This document shows, piece after piece, positions 9,671 through 17,543 of a DNA stretch of 64,000 bases. How positions within the stretch are numbered: the first letter of the stretch is position 1; the number at the start of each line of letters is the position of its first letter. Source of the stretch: CAYLHU01 sp964383715. Its GTDB lineage: Bacteria; Patescibacteriota; Minisyncoccia; Minisyncoccales; CG1-02-41-26. Below the pieces are notes generated by a model. That model was not told the origin of the DNA. It ran no database searches and was given only the letters and a program-made list of their open reading frames with translations. The translations under genes were made by a program, and so were the position numbers. The stretch is from positions 74,725-138,724 of the forward strand of contig CAYLHU010000001.1 in NCBI GenBank assembly GCA_964383715.1, in the 5' to 3' direction.

Positions 9671-10030
9671 AACAGATAAATTTCTAATTGACCTAATTTC
9701 TAATCAATAACCAATGTCTAATAACTAATTAGAGTTAAAATTCTAAACTCTAAATTCTAAACCCATTTATAATTTATTATTTATTATTTAGAATTTGTTT
9801 GGATTTTGACATTTGGATTTGATTTGACATTTGGATTTTGACATTTAGATTTAAACCAAGAAATTAGTCATTGGTCATTGGGATTTCATTAGAAATTAGA
9901 AATGATAGGCGATGAAGCTAAAGCCTCATCTTGACTCGCTTGCCCGAGCAACGGCGAAGGGTGGAAAAGATTTTTGAAAAAATCTTTGATTTACTTCGTA
10001 AAAACTCGTTAGAAATTAGGTTAATTTTAT
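9671..10030. repeat. gene-free repeat block upstream of gatB
   Basis: The first part (to about 9905) is an AT-rich imperfect inverted repeat of TTTCTAAT and TTTGGATTTGACATT words, like the one before thrS. From 9908 comes GCGATGAAGC-TAAA-GCCTCATC, then GACTCGCTTGCCCGAGC and the near-palindrome AAAGATTTTTGAAAAAATCTTT. The same order of modules returns at 58315-58415. No coding potential seen. Confidence 0.7.
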
Positions 10031-10699
10031 TCAGTGTTTTCGTCTCTTGTATTGTTTCATTATTTCAACACTGGAACTGCTCCCGACAATATCGGCGCCA
10101 GCTTTGACCATCATCTCAAAATCCTTCAATGTTCTTATCCCACCAGAGGCCTTAATTTTTAAACCCGGAGCCGCCTTTCTCATAATTTTAAGATGGCGCG
10201 CCTTTTCTTCCAATTCAATATTCCCTAAGGGGTCTTTATCGGTTGCCGTCTTAACACAAAATCCCCCTGCTTTTTTAACTACCTCTGATGCTTTTTCTAT
10301 TTCTTCGTTCGTTAAATAACCAGAGCCAATAATAACTTTCGTAGGCAAAATTTTACAAATATCCTTTAAGTCATTTAAAACCTCATCGTATCTTTCATAT
10401 TTTATATCAATAACATTTAATACTACATCTAATTCATTGGCTCCGTCTTTCTTGGCTTTCTTACATTCCTCCACCCTTTTAGTATGAGAACTCAACCCCA
10501 TTGGTGGGTCTATTAGAACAATTGTTTTTATCGTCGTATTTCTTAATTCTTGATTCACAAACTTTACCCATTTTGGGTTAACACAAACACTTCTAAAAGA
10601 ATATTTTATCGCTTCCCGACAAGTTTTTTTTATTTCTTTCTCGGTGGCTGTTCCTTTAATATTTGTGTGGTCAATTATTTTAGCAGGATTTTTTAACAT
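10031..10699 (-). CDS. deoC: deoxyribose-phosphate aldolase
   Basis: Cleaves 2-deoxyribose-5-phosphate to glyceraldehyde-3-phosphate and acetaldehyde in deoxynucleoside salvage. The class I aldolase landmarks are VCVNPKWV, DVVLNVIDIK, VIIGSGYL and the Schiff-base lysine motif GGFCVKTATD, ending in KASGGIRTLKDF. I chose the ATG at 10699 (MLKNPAKIIDH), which gives 222 residues and follows a variant of the shared leader (AACAATCTCTAATATG). An upstream in-frame start would add 11 residues of low likeness. A 105-nt hairpin element lies 57 nt upstream. Confidence 0.92.
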   Translation of the reverse strand: MLKNPAKIIDHTNIKGTATEKEIKKTCREAIKYSFRSVCVNPKWVKFVNQELRNTTIKTIVLIDPPMGLSSHTKRVEECKKAKKDGANELDVVLNVIDIKYERYDEVLNDLKDICKILPTKVIIGSGYLTNEEIEKASEVVKKAGGFCVKTATDKDPLGNIELEEKARHLKIMRKAAPGLKIKASGGIRTLKDFEMMVKAGADIVGSSSSVEIMKQYKRRKH

Positions 10700-10904
10700 A
10701 TTAGAGATTGTTAATGAGTGAATGCGGAGCATTCACGAATGTTACAATGTCTTACACCCAGCACTTATTTTTACGGAAGTATTAGAAGGGTTTTAATTTT
10801 GTAATTCTAAGCGATAATGTTAATGCCTATTTTGTGTTTCTATAGAAATAAGTGCTGGGTTAGACGGATAAAAGGGCTTGATTAAGAAAAATTCTCCATT
10901 ATGG
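10700..10904 (-). promoter_or_regulatory. deoC leader with long hairpin element
   Basis: The start-adjacent sequence is a variant of the shared leader. The 105-nt element at 10756-10860 has arms ACCCAGCACTTATTT and AAATAAGTGCTGGGT around a 75-nt centre. It belongs to the long subtype, shared with 27279-27383 and 48991-49095. Confidence 0.6.
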
Positions 10905-11522
10905 TTAGAATTTCTCAACCAAACTTTTTATATCTTCGGAAATTTGACTAATAGACCTTTCTCCTTTTATAAAATAAACTTTATTTTCTTGGCTATAATC
11001 CTCCAAGATTTCCTTATAATTTTGGTAAACTTCTTTTAATTTTCCAAGTTTCTCAAAAAGGGTCTTTTCTTTACCCCGACTCTCAACTCTTCCGATGGAA
11101 ACTTCCGGCGAGGTGTCAATAAAAAACACAATATCCGGTTTTAAAAATTTTCTGTTAAGACCATAAAGTTTTTTTAATTTTAAGCCATCTGATTTGCCAT
11201 AACTAAAACTGCTAAAAAAATAACGGTCAGAAATTACGATTTTTCCATTTTTGAGAGCGGGAATGATTATTTTTTTAAGATGGTGCTTCCTGTCCCGAGA
11301 AAATAATTTCTGTAATTTTAGGGGAGAAATCTTTTTTTTCTCCGCTAATACTTTTTCAATTATTTTCCCCGCCTTTGAGTCCTTTGTCGGCTCTTTAGTT
11401 TTCAAAACCTCTTTTCCTTTTTTTTCCAAAAAGTTAGCCAAAAGTTCCACTTGAGTTGATTGGCCAGAACCGTCTAATCCCTCAAAAACAATAAATTGTC
11501 CGCGATATTTATTCTTTATCAT
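10905..11522 (-). CDS. tmk: thymidylate kinase with atypical P-loop
   Basis: Phosphorylates dTMP to dTDP. The N-terminus FIVFEGLDGSGQSTQ matches the dTMP kinase P-loop, but glutamine replaces the usual Walker A lysine (codon CAA). The DRY-type motif is ISDRYFFSSFSYG and the dTMP-binding EPT is present (KTKEPTKDSKAG). At 205 residues it has normal length. It is next to thyX (86 nt away), so the two steps dUMP to dTMP to dTDP are coded side by side, although a terminator separates them. Confidence 0.88.
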   Translation of the reverse strand: MIKNKYRGQFIVFEGLDGSGQSTQVELLANFLEKKGKEVLKTKEPTKDSKAGKIIEKVLAEKKKISPLKLQKLFSRDRKHHLKKIIIPALKNGKIVISDRYFFSSFSYGKSDGLKLKKLYGLNRKFLKPDIVFFIDTSPEVSIGRVESRGKEKTLFEKLGKLKEVYQNYKEILEDYSQENKVYFIKGERSISQISEDIKSLVEKF

Positions 11523-11553
11523 TTATGATTATTTTAACATATTTTGGATAAAC

Positions 11554-11582
11554 AAAAAGCCCCTCTTGAACAAGAAGGGCTT
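11554..11582 (-). terminator. terminator after thyX
   Basis: On the minus strand AAGCCC-TTCTTG...CAAGAG-GGGCTT is followed by TTTGTTT. The hairpin lies between the thyX stop and the tmk start and should end the thyX transcript. Confidence 0.75.
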
Positions 11583-11607
11583 ATCTTTAAAAGACCGAAA
11601 TTACTTC

Positions 11608-12708
11608 TCAAATCAGCTCATTGCCGGTATAAATCGCATATTCGGAACCGTCTTTCTTTACTCCGAACTCAAAGTCATCAAAAATACCAGGAATACGGCG
11701 TTGAACCTCTTTGAGAAGATTTACTGCCGACCACCTGATTTCTGGATGAGCAGCTTGACCGGTTCGCAAATAAAACCAGTGAAGCCACTCTCTCAAATTA
11801 TATGTTTGGACAATTTGGGATTCTATGCCAATTGGAAGCCATTGTCTGGCCTCTTCTGGCCTAAGTCCCCTTGCTCGTAAAGCTCGATACCATCCCTCGA
11901 CTAAATCAACGAACTCTTGAGCAGTAAAAGAATAATTCATCCCTTTAACCTCAAGATTGACTTTCTGATTAAAATCAAAAATGTTGTTATAGGGAAGAAT
12001 AAATTTAATTTGGAATTTTTCCAAATCTACTTGACCCTTAGCAAAGTCAACATACCTGGTTGATGCTTGAGTATACGAAGTTATTTTTTCATCTCCATTT
12101 CTGCTTCGAACATCCTCGTGAGTGAATCCTCGGGAATGATTATTGAACTCCACCGTCATTGCTCGGTGGGTGAGAATGTCATCTCGTTTGATGATTAACG
12201 GACTTCTCGTTAATCTATGGCGATAAAACTTAAAAGAATTGGACTCTTCAAATCCTATTTCGGGTTGATGAAAAAGAACAGGATTTTCTTTGTGAAGCTC
12301 ATATAAAAGAGTTTCAATCAGTCCTCTCCCTTCCATTTTTTTGCGAATGACCTTTGAATAGGCCTCGTTAAAAATACGAGCATTACCAGAAATCAATAAG
12401 AAATCCTGCTCAGCAGTAACCTGAAAAAGCCCATTGGCTTTCAGCAAATCAAAACCTATTCTTTTTAAGGTGGTTTGGGAAAATGGGGAAAGGAAAAAAC
12501 TGAACCAACTATGTTCCAGGACAGAATAATGCTTTATTTCCCAAATCATTTCAATAAACTCTTCCGGCGTTTTTTTGGTTTTTTCTCGTGTTTGGTGTGA
12601 AGTACAACCAGCCATCTTGATAAGTTCGTTCATTTCTTGGGGTAATAATCCTCCAACATCGTCAGATAAAATTCGAAAGCTTCCTTCTTTGAATAGTAAT
12701 CTTGCCAT
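11608..12708 (-). CDS. thyX: flavin-dependent thymidylate synthase (long form)
   Basis: Makes dTMP from dUMP with FAD and methylenetetrahydrofolate. ThyX landmarks are HYSVLEHSWFSFF (residues about 60-72), the split signature HRAMTVEF at 181-188 and SYTQASTRYV at 211-220, and LRTGQAAHPEIRW near the C-terminus. In ordinary ThyX the RHR and SxRY halves are separated by only a few residues; here about 25 extra residues (GFTHEDVRSRNGD) intervene. At 366 residues it is well above the usual 220-250. Neighbouring tmk supports a dTMP role. Confidence 0.82.
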   Translation of the reverse strand: MARLLFKEGSFRILSDDVGGLLPQEMNELIKMAGCTSHQTREKTKKTPEEFIEMIWEIKHYSVLEHSWFSFFLSPFSQTTLKRIGFDLLKANGLFQVTAEQDFLLISGNARIFNEAYSKVIRKKMEGRGLIETLLYELHKENPVLFHQPEIGFEESNSFKFYRHRLTRSPLIIKRDDILTHRAMTVEFNNHSRGFTHEDVRSRNGDEKITSYTQASTRYVDFAKGQVDLEKFQIKFILPYNNIFDFNQKVNLEVKGMNYSFTAQEFVDLVEGWYRALRARGLRPEEARQWLPIGIESQIVQTYNLREWLHWFYLRTGQAAHPEIRWSAVNLLKEVQRRIPGIFDDFEFGVKKDGSEYAIYTGNELI

Positions 12709-12766
12709 TTCAATTCCTCCTGTGATTAAATTATTTATTTTTTAAAGTACTTTAACAATTTTTTAT

Positions 12767-13186
12767 TTATTCTACCTCAATTCCCATACTCTTGGCTGTT
12801 CCTTCAATGATTTTAACTGCTTCATTAATATCTTTAGTGTTAAGGTCAGCCATTTTCTTTTGAGCAATTTCTTCTAACTGCTTTCTGTTGATTTTGGCAA
12901 CTTTTTTCCGATTAGGGACTCCCGAGCCCTTTTCTATCCCAGCTGCCTTTTTTAATAATTCCGAAGTTAAAACGGTCTTTAATTTAAAATCAAACGAACC
13001 ATTTTCGTAAGCCGTGATTTCAACAGGAATAGTAAAACCTTCCTGCTCACTAGTAGCATCATTAAACTTTTGACAAAACTCGCTAATGTTTATGCCGTGT
13101 TGAGCCAAGCTGGGCCCCACTGGAGGAGCTGGGCTCGCTTTGCCGGCTTTAATATGTAATTTTACTATTGCTTTAATTTTCGCCAT
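12767..13186 (-). CDS. rplK: 50S ribosomal protein L11
   Basis: Part of the GTPase-associated centre of the large subunit. N-terminal IKAGKASPAPPVGPSLAQHG is the family signature, and the C-terminal RNA-binding domain ends with IEGTAKSMGIEVE. At 139 residues it is full length. It follows nusG as in most bacteria, but the next gene is thyX: rplA (L1), which normally follows rplK, is missing at this locus. Spacing to nusG is 59 nt. Confidence 0.97.
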   Translation of the reverse strand: MAKIKAIVKLHIKAGKASPAPPVGPSLAQHGINISEFCQKFNDATSEQEGFTIPVEITAYENGSFDFKLKTVLTSELLKKAAGIEKGSGVPNRKKVAKINRKQLEEIAQKKMADLNTKDINEAVKIIEGTAKSMGIEVE

Positions 13187-13245
13187 ACTTGTTAAGATTT
13201 ATAAAAATAACGGAATAAATTTTATTATAAATATAATATCTTCTT

Positions 13246-13791
13246 TTATAACTTCTTTACCTGTAATGAATCAACCTCAATCGGCGTATCCCGTCCAAAA
13301 ACATTAACCAATACTTTTAATTTTCCTTTCGCTGTGTCAATTTCAGAAACATTCCCCTCAAATGTCTTAAATGGACCATCGGTAATTTTCACTAAACTTC
13401 CGATACTAACATCAATTTTATATTGGGGAGATTCTACTCCAATTCTTTTTTTCAATATTTCAATTTCCTTATCGGAAACAGCGATAGGCGTTGTTCCGGC
13501 TCCAATAAATCCAGTAACCCTTGGCGTATTTCTGACAACATACCATGACTCGTCAGTTACAATCATTTCAATGAAAACATATCCGGGGTAAATCCTTTCC
13601 TCGACCACCTTTCTTTTCCCATTTCTGATTTTAATCTTTTTTTCCTTAGGAACAATAACATTGAAAACCTCGTCGTCCATATCTAAGTTTTCTATTCTTT
13701 GTTTTAAGTTTCTAGCCACCGCCTCTTCTTCTCCCGGATAAGTATGAATAACATACCAATTCTTTCCTTGTTGTACTTTTTGTTTTGACAT
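13246..13791 (-). CDS. nusG: transcription termination/antitermination protein NusG
   Basis: Binds RNA polymerase to modulate elongation and couple it to translation. The NGN domain begins WYVIHTYPGEEEAVARNL and continues to YPGYVFIEMIV. The C-terminal KOW domain is SLVKITDGPFKTFEGNVSEI. Length 181 is typical. The order secE-nusG-rplK is conserved. Confidence 0.97.
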   Translation of the reverse strand: MSKQKVQQGKNWYVIHTYPGEEEAVARNLKQRIENLDMDDEVFNVIVPKEKKIKIRNGKRKVVEERIYPGYVFIEMIVTDESWYVVRNTPRVTGFIGAGTTPIAVSDKEIEILKKRIGVESPQYKIDVSIGSLVKITDGPFKTFEGNVSEIDTAKGKLKVLVNVFGRDTPIEVDSLQVKKL

Positions 13792-13801
13792 AATGTTAAA
13801 A

Positions 13802-13993
13802 CTAAAACACTATCTTACTTAAAATTTTTATAAAAATAAAATCTAAAGCTCCTAAGAAAAAAGCTACTCCTAATGTTATCCCAACCACTATCAGGGTATG
13901 ATTGATTGTTTCGTTTCGGGTAGGCCAATCAACTCTTTTAGCTTCAGTCCAAACTTCTTTAAAAAAAAGTTTTATTTTTTCCAAAATCATCAT
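13802..13993 (-). CDS. secE: preprotein translocase subunit SecE
   Basis: Single-pass subunit of the SecYEG channel. At 63 residues it has the family pattern: an amphipathic N-terminal helix (FFKEVWTEAKRVDWPTRNE) followed by one transmembrane helix (TLIVVGITLGVAFFLGALDF). It lies 10 nt upstream of nusG. Two ATGs are adjacent (MM); the first follows the shared leader variant GCGGAAACAATTTCTAATATG. SecY is at 47 kb. Confidence 0.93.
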   Translation of the reverse strand: MMILEKIKLFFKEVWTEAKRVDWPTRNETINHTLIVVGITLGVAFFLGALDFIFIKILSKIVF

Positions 13994-14361
13994 ATTAGAA
14001 ATTGTTTCCGCTCAAATTTATGAAGTAAAATTGTAGCAGGTTAAAGTTTTGTTATTAAATTTTCATCGTATTTCACACTCGAAAATTTATACAAAACTTT
14101 TAAAAAAGCCCCAAAGGGGCTATAATTTAATACTACGCCCCACAGATAGTTTGTCAAGGTGTTCTCCCCCCTCGCAGTTATCGGAGCAAATTCCAAAAAA
14201 CAAATCACAAATAACAAACAAGCTCTAAATAATAAATTATAAATTATAAATGGGTTTAGGGTTTAGAATTTTGGGTTTATTATTTGGGATTTGTTTGGGT
14301 TTTGTTATTTGTTATTTGTTATTTTTCCATCAACTGCGGGAGCAATGTCGGCAGCGGGATA
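13994..14361. other. gene-free region between secE and gyrB with terminator and repeats
   Basis: Nearest secE is the leader variant, with no hairpin element attached. At 14102-14121 a perfect AGCCCC-AAA-GGGGCT hairpin with T-tracts on the minus strand would terminate gyrB transcripts. From 14195 an AT-rich inverted repeat (AACAAATCACAAATAAC against TTTGTTATTTGTTATTTG) is flanked by near-matching GCTCCGATAACTGC-type phrases, also seen near 51535 and 58470. No ORF is convincing. Confidence 0.65.
14102..14121 (-). terminator. terminator downstream of gyrB
   Basis: On the minus strand AGCCCC-TTT-GGGGCT is followed by TTTTT, a classic intrinsic terminator. Confidence 0.8.
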
Positions 14362-16809
14362 TTAAATATCCAAATTCTTGACTTTCTTGGCGTAAAGCTG
14401 AATAAATTTCTTTCGGGGCATAACCTCTTTCCCCATTAATATGTCAAAAATATGGTCAGCTTCTTTGGCGTCCTCAATAACCACTTTTAGCAATATCCTG
14501 TTTTGAGGGTCCATTGTCGTAGTCCAAAGTTCCAAAGGGTTCATCTCTCCCAAGCCCTTATATCGTTGGATATTTGGCTCTGTTTTTTTCTCTTTTTTAA
14601 AAGTGGTTAAAATCTCTTCTTTATCGGCATCCGTATAGGCATACTCTACGCTTTTCCCGCTTTGAATCTTATAAAGGGGTGGCTGGGCTATGTAAAGATA
14701 TCCTTTATTAATTATCTCCCGAAAATATCTGTAAAACAGAGTTAAAAGTAATGTTCGAATATGCGCCCCATCAACATCTGCATCGGTCATTATTATAATT
14801 CTTTGGTATCTTAGGCGACTTATATCAAAGTCCTGGGCGATGGCTGTTCCTAAAGCAATAATTAACGCCTTAACTTCGTTGAAAGTTAATATCTTATCAA
14901 GGCGTGCTCTTTCTACATTTAAAATTTTTCCTTTAAGGGGCAATATCGCTTGAAATCTCCTGTCTCTCGCCATTTTCCCACTATTATGGACAAAGACACC
15001 AGAAGCCAAAGCAAAATTATGAGTCCTCTCTACTTCTATATCGTAAACATCTATTTTTTGAGAAACTTTGACTATTTTTTTGATACGATGATTATAATTT
15101 AACACAGCACTTTTTAATTTTTCTTTATCACTATCAAAAAATCTATGGCAAATTGTCTCATATTTTAAAATGCTCTTGTCATTTCTTAATTCCCGCTCTT
15201 GTTTTTTACGATAGAGTGGCATCAATGAATCTTTTACAGTAAGGTCTTCTGCTTTTTTATACCCCCCATTTCTTAACATAAACTTATGGTCGGGAGTACA
15301 GGTTATTTCTTCATCATTGTCCAATATCAATTTAACAACTTTCACCTTTTTCTTGGTTTTCCGAGCATTTTTTATTAATTCAACTCCAATCTCTCCATTT
15401 TCTTTTATGGTATAACAATAATTTTTCTTGCCTTCTTTTTCTTCCTTAATTAACTCCTTAAAAGAAACATCTTTGCCATTTACTAAACTAATTTTCGTAT
15501 CGCCGGCAAAACACCCTCCGGCGCTGTCTCCCTCAACTATATAAATTTCCGATTCGGACGGGTCCTTTGAGGAACAATCGGCTAATTTACCCGGTAAAGT
15601 CAACCCCTCTAAAATCCCTTTTCGCAAAACGGTTGTCCTCGCCACTTTGGCGGCTCTTCTTGCCCGAGCTGCCAAAAAACAATTTTCAATTATGGACTTG
15701 GCGTCTTGAGGGTTTTTCTCCAAGAATTCAGATAGGCCTTCTAAAACAACGGCTTCAACAACGGACTTTGCTTCAGGATTCCCTAATTTAGCTTTCGTTT
15801 GCCCCTCAAATTGAGGTTCTTTTATTTTAACGGAAACGACCGAAGTCAACCCTTCCCGAACATCATTCCCCGTGAGATTTTCATCCTTCTCTTTCAAGAA
15901 ACCATTTTTCCGAGCATAATCATTCAAGGTTCTAGTCAACGCCCCTCTAAAACCGGTGAGATGGGTTCCCCCTTCGCCAGTAAAAATATTATTGGCAAAA
16001 CTTTCCTCAAAACACTCCATCTCTTTTGTATATTGAAAAGCGGCTTCTACCAAAATTTCATCTTTTTTCTTACAGGTATAAAAAATATGTTCGTGGCGAG
16101 GTTCGGAATCGTTAATTAGGTATTTAACATAGGAAGTCAAACCACCTTCAAAGTAAAAATTATAATCAAAATTAGGAAAAGTTCTTTCGTCGCGAACTTT
16201 TAATTTGACACCAAAACTTAAATAGGCCTGTTGACGAATATGATTTACAATCTTTTTAAAATCAAATTTTACATTTTTAAATATGGTAGAATCGGGCTCA
16301 AAAATTATCGTTGTTCCCCTTTTATTACAACTTCCTATTTTTTTTATTTTCGTCTTTACTTTGCCTCGAGAATATTCTTGAGCATATTTCGCTCCATCCC
16401 GACAAACTTCAGCTCTCAAGTAATTACTTAAAGCACAAACAACAGAGACCCCAACTCCATGCAATCCCCCGGCTACCTGATAGGCCTTCCCACCGAACTT
16501 AGCCCCGGCATGCAAAGTCGTCATAACCGTTTCCAACGCCGATTTTCCGGTTTGAGGGTGCCTATCAACCGGTATCCCCCGGCCATTATCCTCGCATTTA
16601 ATTCTGTTATCTGATAAAAGAGTGATTTCTATTTCGTTGGCAAAACCGGCCATCGCTTCATCAATACCATTATCTAAAACTTCCCAAACCAAATGGTGAA
16701 GTCCCTCGGGGCCCGTGGAACCAATATACATCCCCGGTCTTTTTCTGACCGGCTCAAGCCCTTTAAGGACATAAATATCTTTGGCACTATATTCTTCTTC
16801 TTTAATCAT
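14362..16809 (-). CDS. gyrB: DNA gyrase subunit B containing a mini-intein
   Basis: ATPase subunit of DNA gyrase. The GHKL ATPase domain includes EVLDNGIDEA, DNGRGIP and GGLHGVGVSVV. The transducer region follows, and the TOPRIM domain has the EGDSAGG start and the IMTDADVDGAHIR acidic motif. The reading frame is interrupted after EGDSAGG (residue 432) by 177 residues beginning CFAGDTKISL and ending VFVHN; the extein resumes with SGKMARDRRFQAILPL. Without the intein the protein is 638 residues, normal for bacterial GyrB. gyrA is not in the window. A plausible upstream promoter is weak, so none is called. Confidence 0.96.
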   Translation of the reverse strand: MIKEEEYSAKDIYVLKGLEPVRKRPGMYIGSTGPEGLHHLVWEVLDNGIDEAMAGFANEIEITLLSDNRIKCEDNGRGIPVDRHPQTGKSALETVMTTLHAGAKFGGKAYQVAGGLHGVGVSVVCALSNYLRAEVCRDGAKYAQEYSRGKVKTKIKKIGSCNKRGTTIIFEPDSTIFKNVKFDFKKIVNHIRQQAYLSFGVKLKVRDERTFPNFDYNFYFEGGLTSYVKYLINDSEPRHEHIFYTCKKKDEILVEAAFQYTKEMECFEESFANNIFTGEGGTHLTGFRGALTRTLNDYARKNGFLKEKDENLTGNDVREGLTSVVSVKIKEPQFEGQTKAKLGNPEAKSVVEAVVLEGLSEFLEKNPQDAKSIIENCFLAARARRAAKVARTTVLRKGILEGLTLPGKLADCSSKDPSESEIYIVEGDSAGGCFAGDTKISLVNGKDVSFKELIKEEKEGKKNYCYTIKENGEIGVELIKNARKTKKKVKVVKLILDNDEEITCTPDHKFMLRNGGYKKAEDLTVKDSLMPLYRKKQERELRNDKSILKYETICHRFFDSDKEKLKSAVLNYNHRIKKIVKVSQKIDVYDIEVERTHNFALASGVFVHNSGKMARDRRFQAILPLKGKILNVERARLDKILTFNEVKALIIALGTAIAQDFDISRLRYQRIIIMTDADVDGAHIRTLLLTLFYRYFREIINKGYLYIAQPPLYKIQSGKSVEYAYTDADKEEILTTFKKEKKTEPNIQRYKGLGEMNPLELWTTTMDPQNRILLKVVIEDAKEADHIFDILMGKEVMPRKKFIQLYAKKVKNLDI
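14983..15513 (-). other. GyrB mini-intein (177 residues)
   Basis: The intein spans GyrB residues 433-609. Block A starts with the nucleophile cysteine (CFAGDTKISL). Block B is CTPDHKFML with the conserved TxxH arrangement. Block F is IDVYDIEVERTHNF, and block G is GVFVHN followed by serine, the +1 extein nucleophile. No LAGLIDADG or HNH motif is visible in the short segment between blocks B and F, so it is probably a mini-intein without homing endonuclease. The site lies in the conserved EGDSAGG motif of the TOPRIM fold; enzyme function would require splicing. Confidence 0.93.
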
Positions 16810-16914
16810 TTTTTTATTATTTATTAATTTCAGTAGAGCAATTAAACAATCTTCATTATTAATTTTAACAAAATATCGCCAAAAAACAAGAAAGAAATCT
16901 ATTTTTAATCTAAC

Positions 16915-16976
16915 AAAAAAGGGAGGGTAACTGTCGTTGACTAAAAATGTCGTTGACCAAACCTGTTACCCTCCCC
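16915..16976 (-). terminator. terminator of the unidentified RNA
   Basis: On the minus strand GGGAGGGTAAC pairs with GTTACCCTCCC, followed by TTTTTTG. The long loop holds two direct copies of TCAACGACA. Confidence 0.8.
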
Positions 16977-17509
16977 TTACGCTTCTTCTCTCTGAAGAAA
17001 CGGATCGATCGTATGAAGATGGCGAACTAGCAAATCAGCCAATTCGTCCCTCCTTCTGGGAGTTCGCTCACCCGACTTTCTAGGTAGGATAACCCCCTGA
17101 ATCGCAGGTGCCGAACTTTTCTTGAGTTCGTTTCAATATGACAGAAATATTTTTTCCGAGCCAGATTAGTCCTTGTGGCTTGAGTTTTTGACTCGCTGAA
17201 TCCACCGTTAGACCTCGACTCGATTTCCGAAACATTGAACGAACTTCTTTTCGAATTCGCTCTTTGAAAATGGCAGAAAATGCTTTCTCTTGATACCGGA
17301 CCTTTCTAATCCGGGACTGCGCATTTCACGCCGGCGAAATAATAATTTTCAAAAGCGAACTCTAAGATAAAATTTACTCTTTGAGGAAGATTTTTTGGTG
17401 GCTTATACCCAGTAAGGTCCTGGCGTACTTGCACATCCTTGACTAAACGTCGTGTTTTTTCCTCCTTAAGCAAACTTATTCTTTTTTGTTTTCAAAGAAC
17501 TTCAATTAT
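16921..17509 (-). ncRNA. unidentified structured RNA candidate with promoter, boxA-like leader and terminator
   Basis: The space between pheT and gyrB holds a full transcription unit with no credible ORF (the longest frame is about 38 codons). A strong promoter sits at 17516-17543. The predicted 5' end reads GTTCTTTGAAAACA, very like the boxA/leader of bacterial pre-rRNA, and AAGGAGG follows but has no properly spaced start codon. Inside are several hairpins, including two related modules (hairpin with GAAC/GTTC arms plus TTTCTGYCATWTT) near 17105-17150 and 17235-17280. It ends in a GGGAGGGTAAC/GTTACCCTCCC terminator. I could not match it to RNase P RNA, tmRNA, SRP RNA, 6S RNA or a self-splicing intron. 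Confidence 0.5.
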
Positions 17510-17515
17510 ATTTAC

Positions 17516-17543
17516 ATTGTAGCATAACCATTTTATTTGTCAA
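17516..17543 (-). promoter_or_regulatory. sigma-70-type promoter for the unidentified RNA
   Basis: On the minus strand TTGACA, 16 nt, TACAAT. The -35 box overlaps the end of pheT. It closely resembles the promoter of the small membrane-protein gene at 49.8 kb (TTGACA, 17 nt, TACAAT). Confidence 0.75.

Noticed and set aside
16921..17509. RNase P RNA, tmRNA or group I/II intron in the pheT-gyrB space
   Set aside because: The conserved cores (GAAAGTCC and ACAGAA pairs, a tRNA-like T arm at the 3' end, domain V or P7) are not found. I kept it as unidentified.
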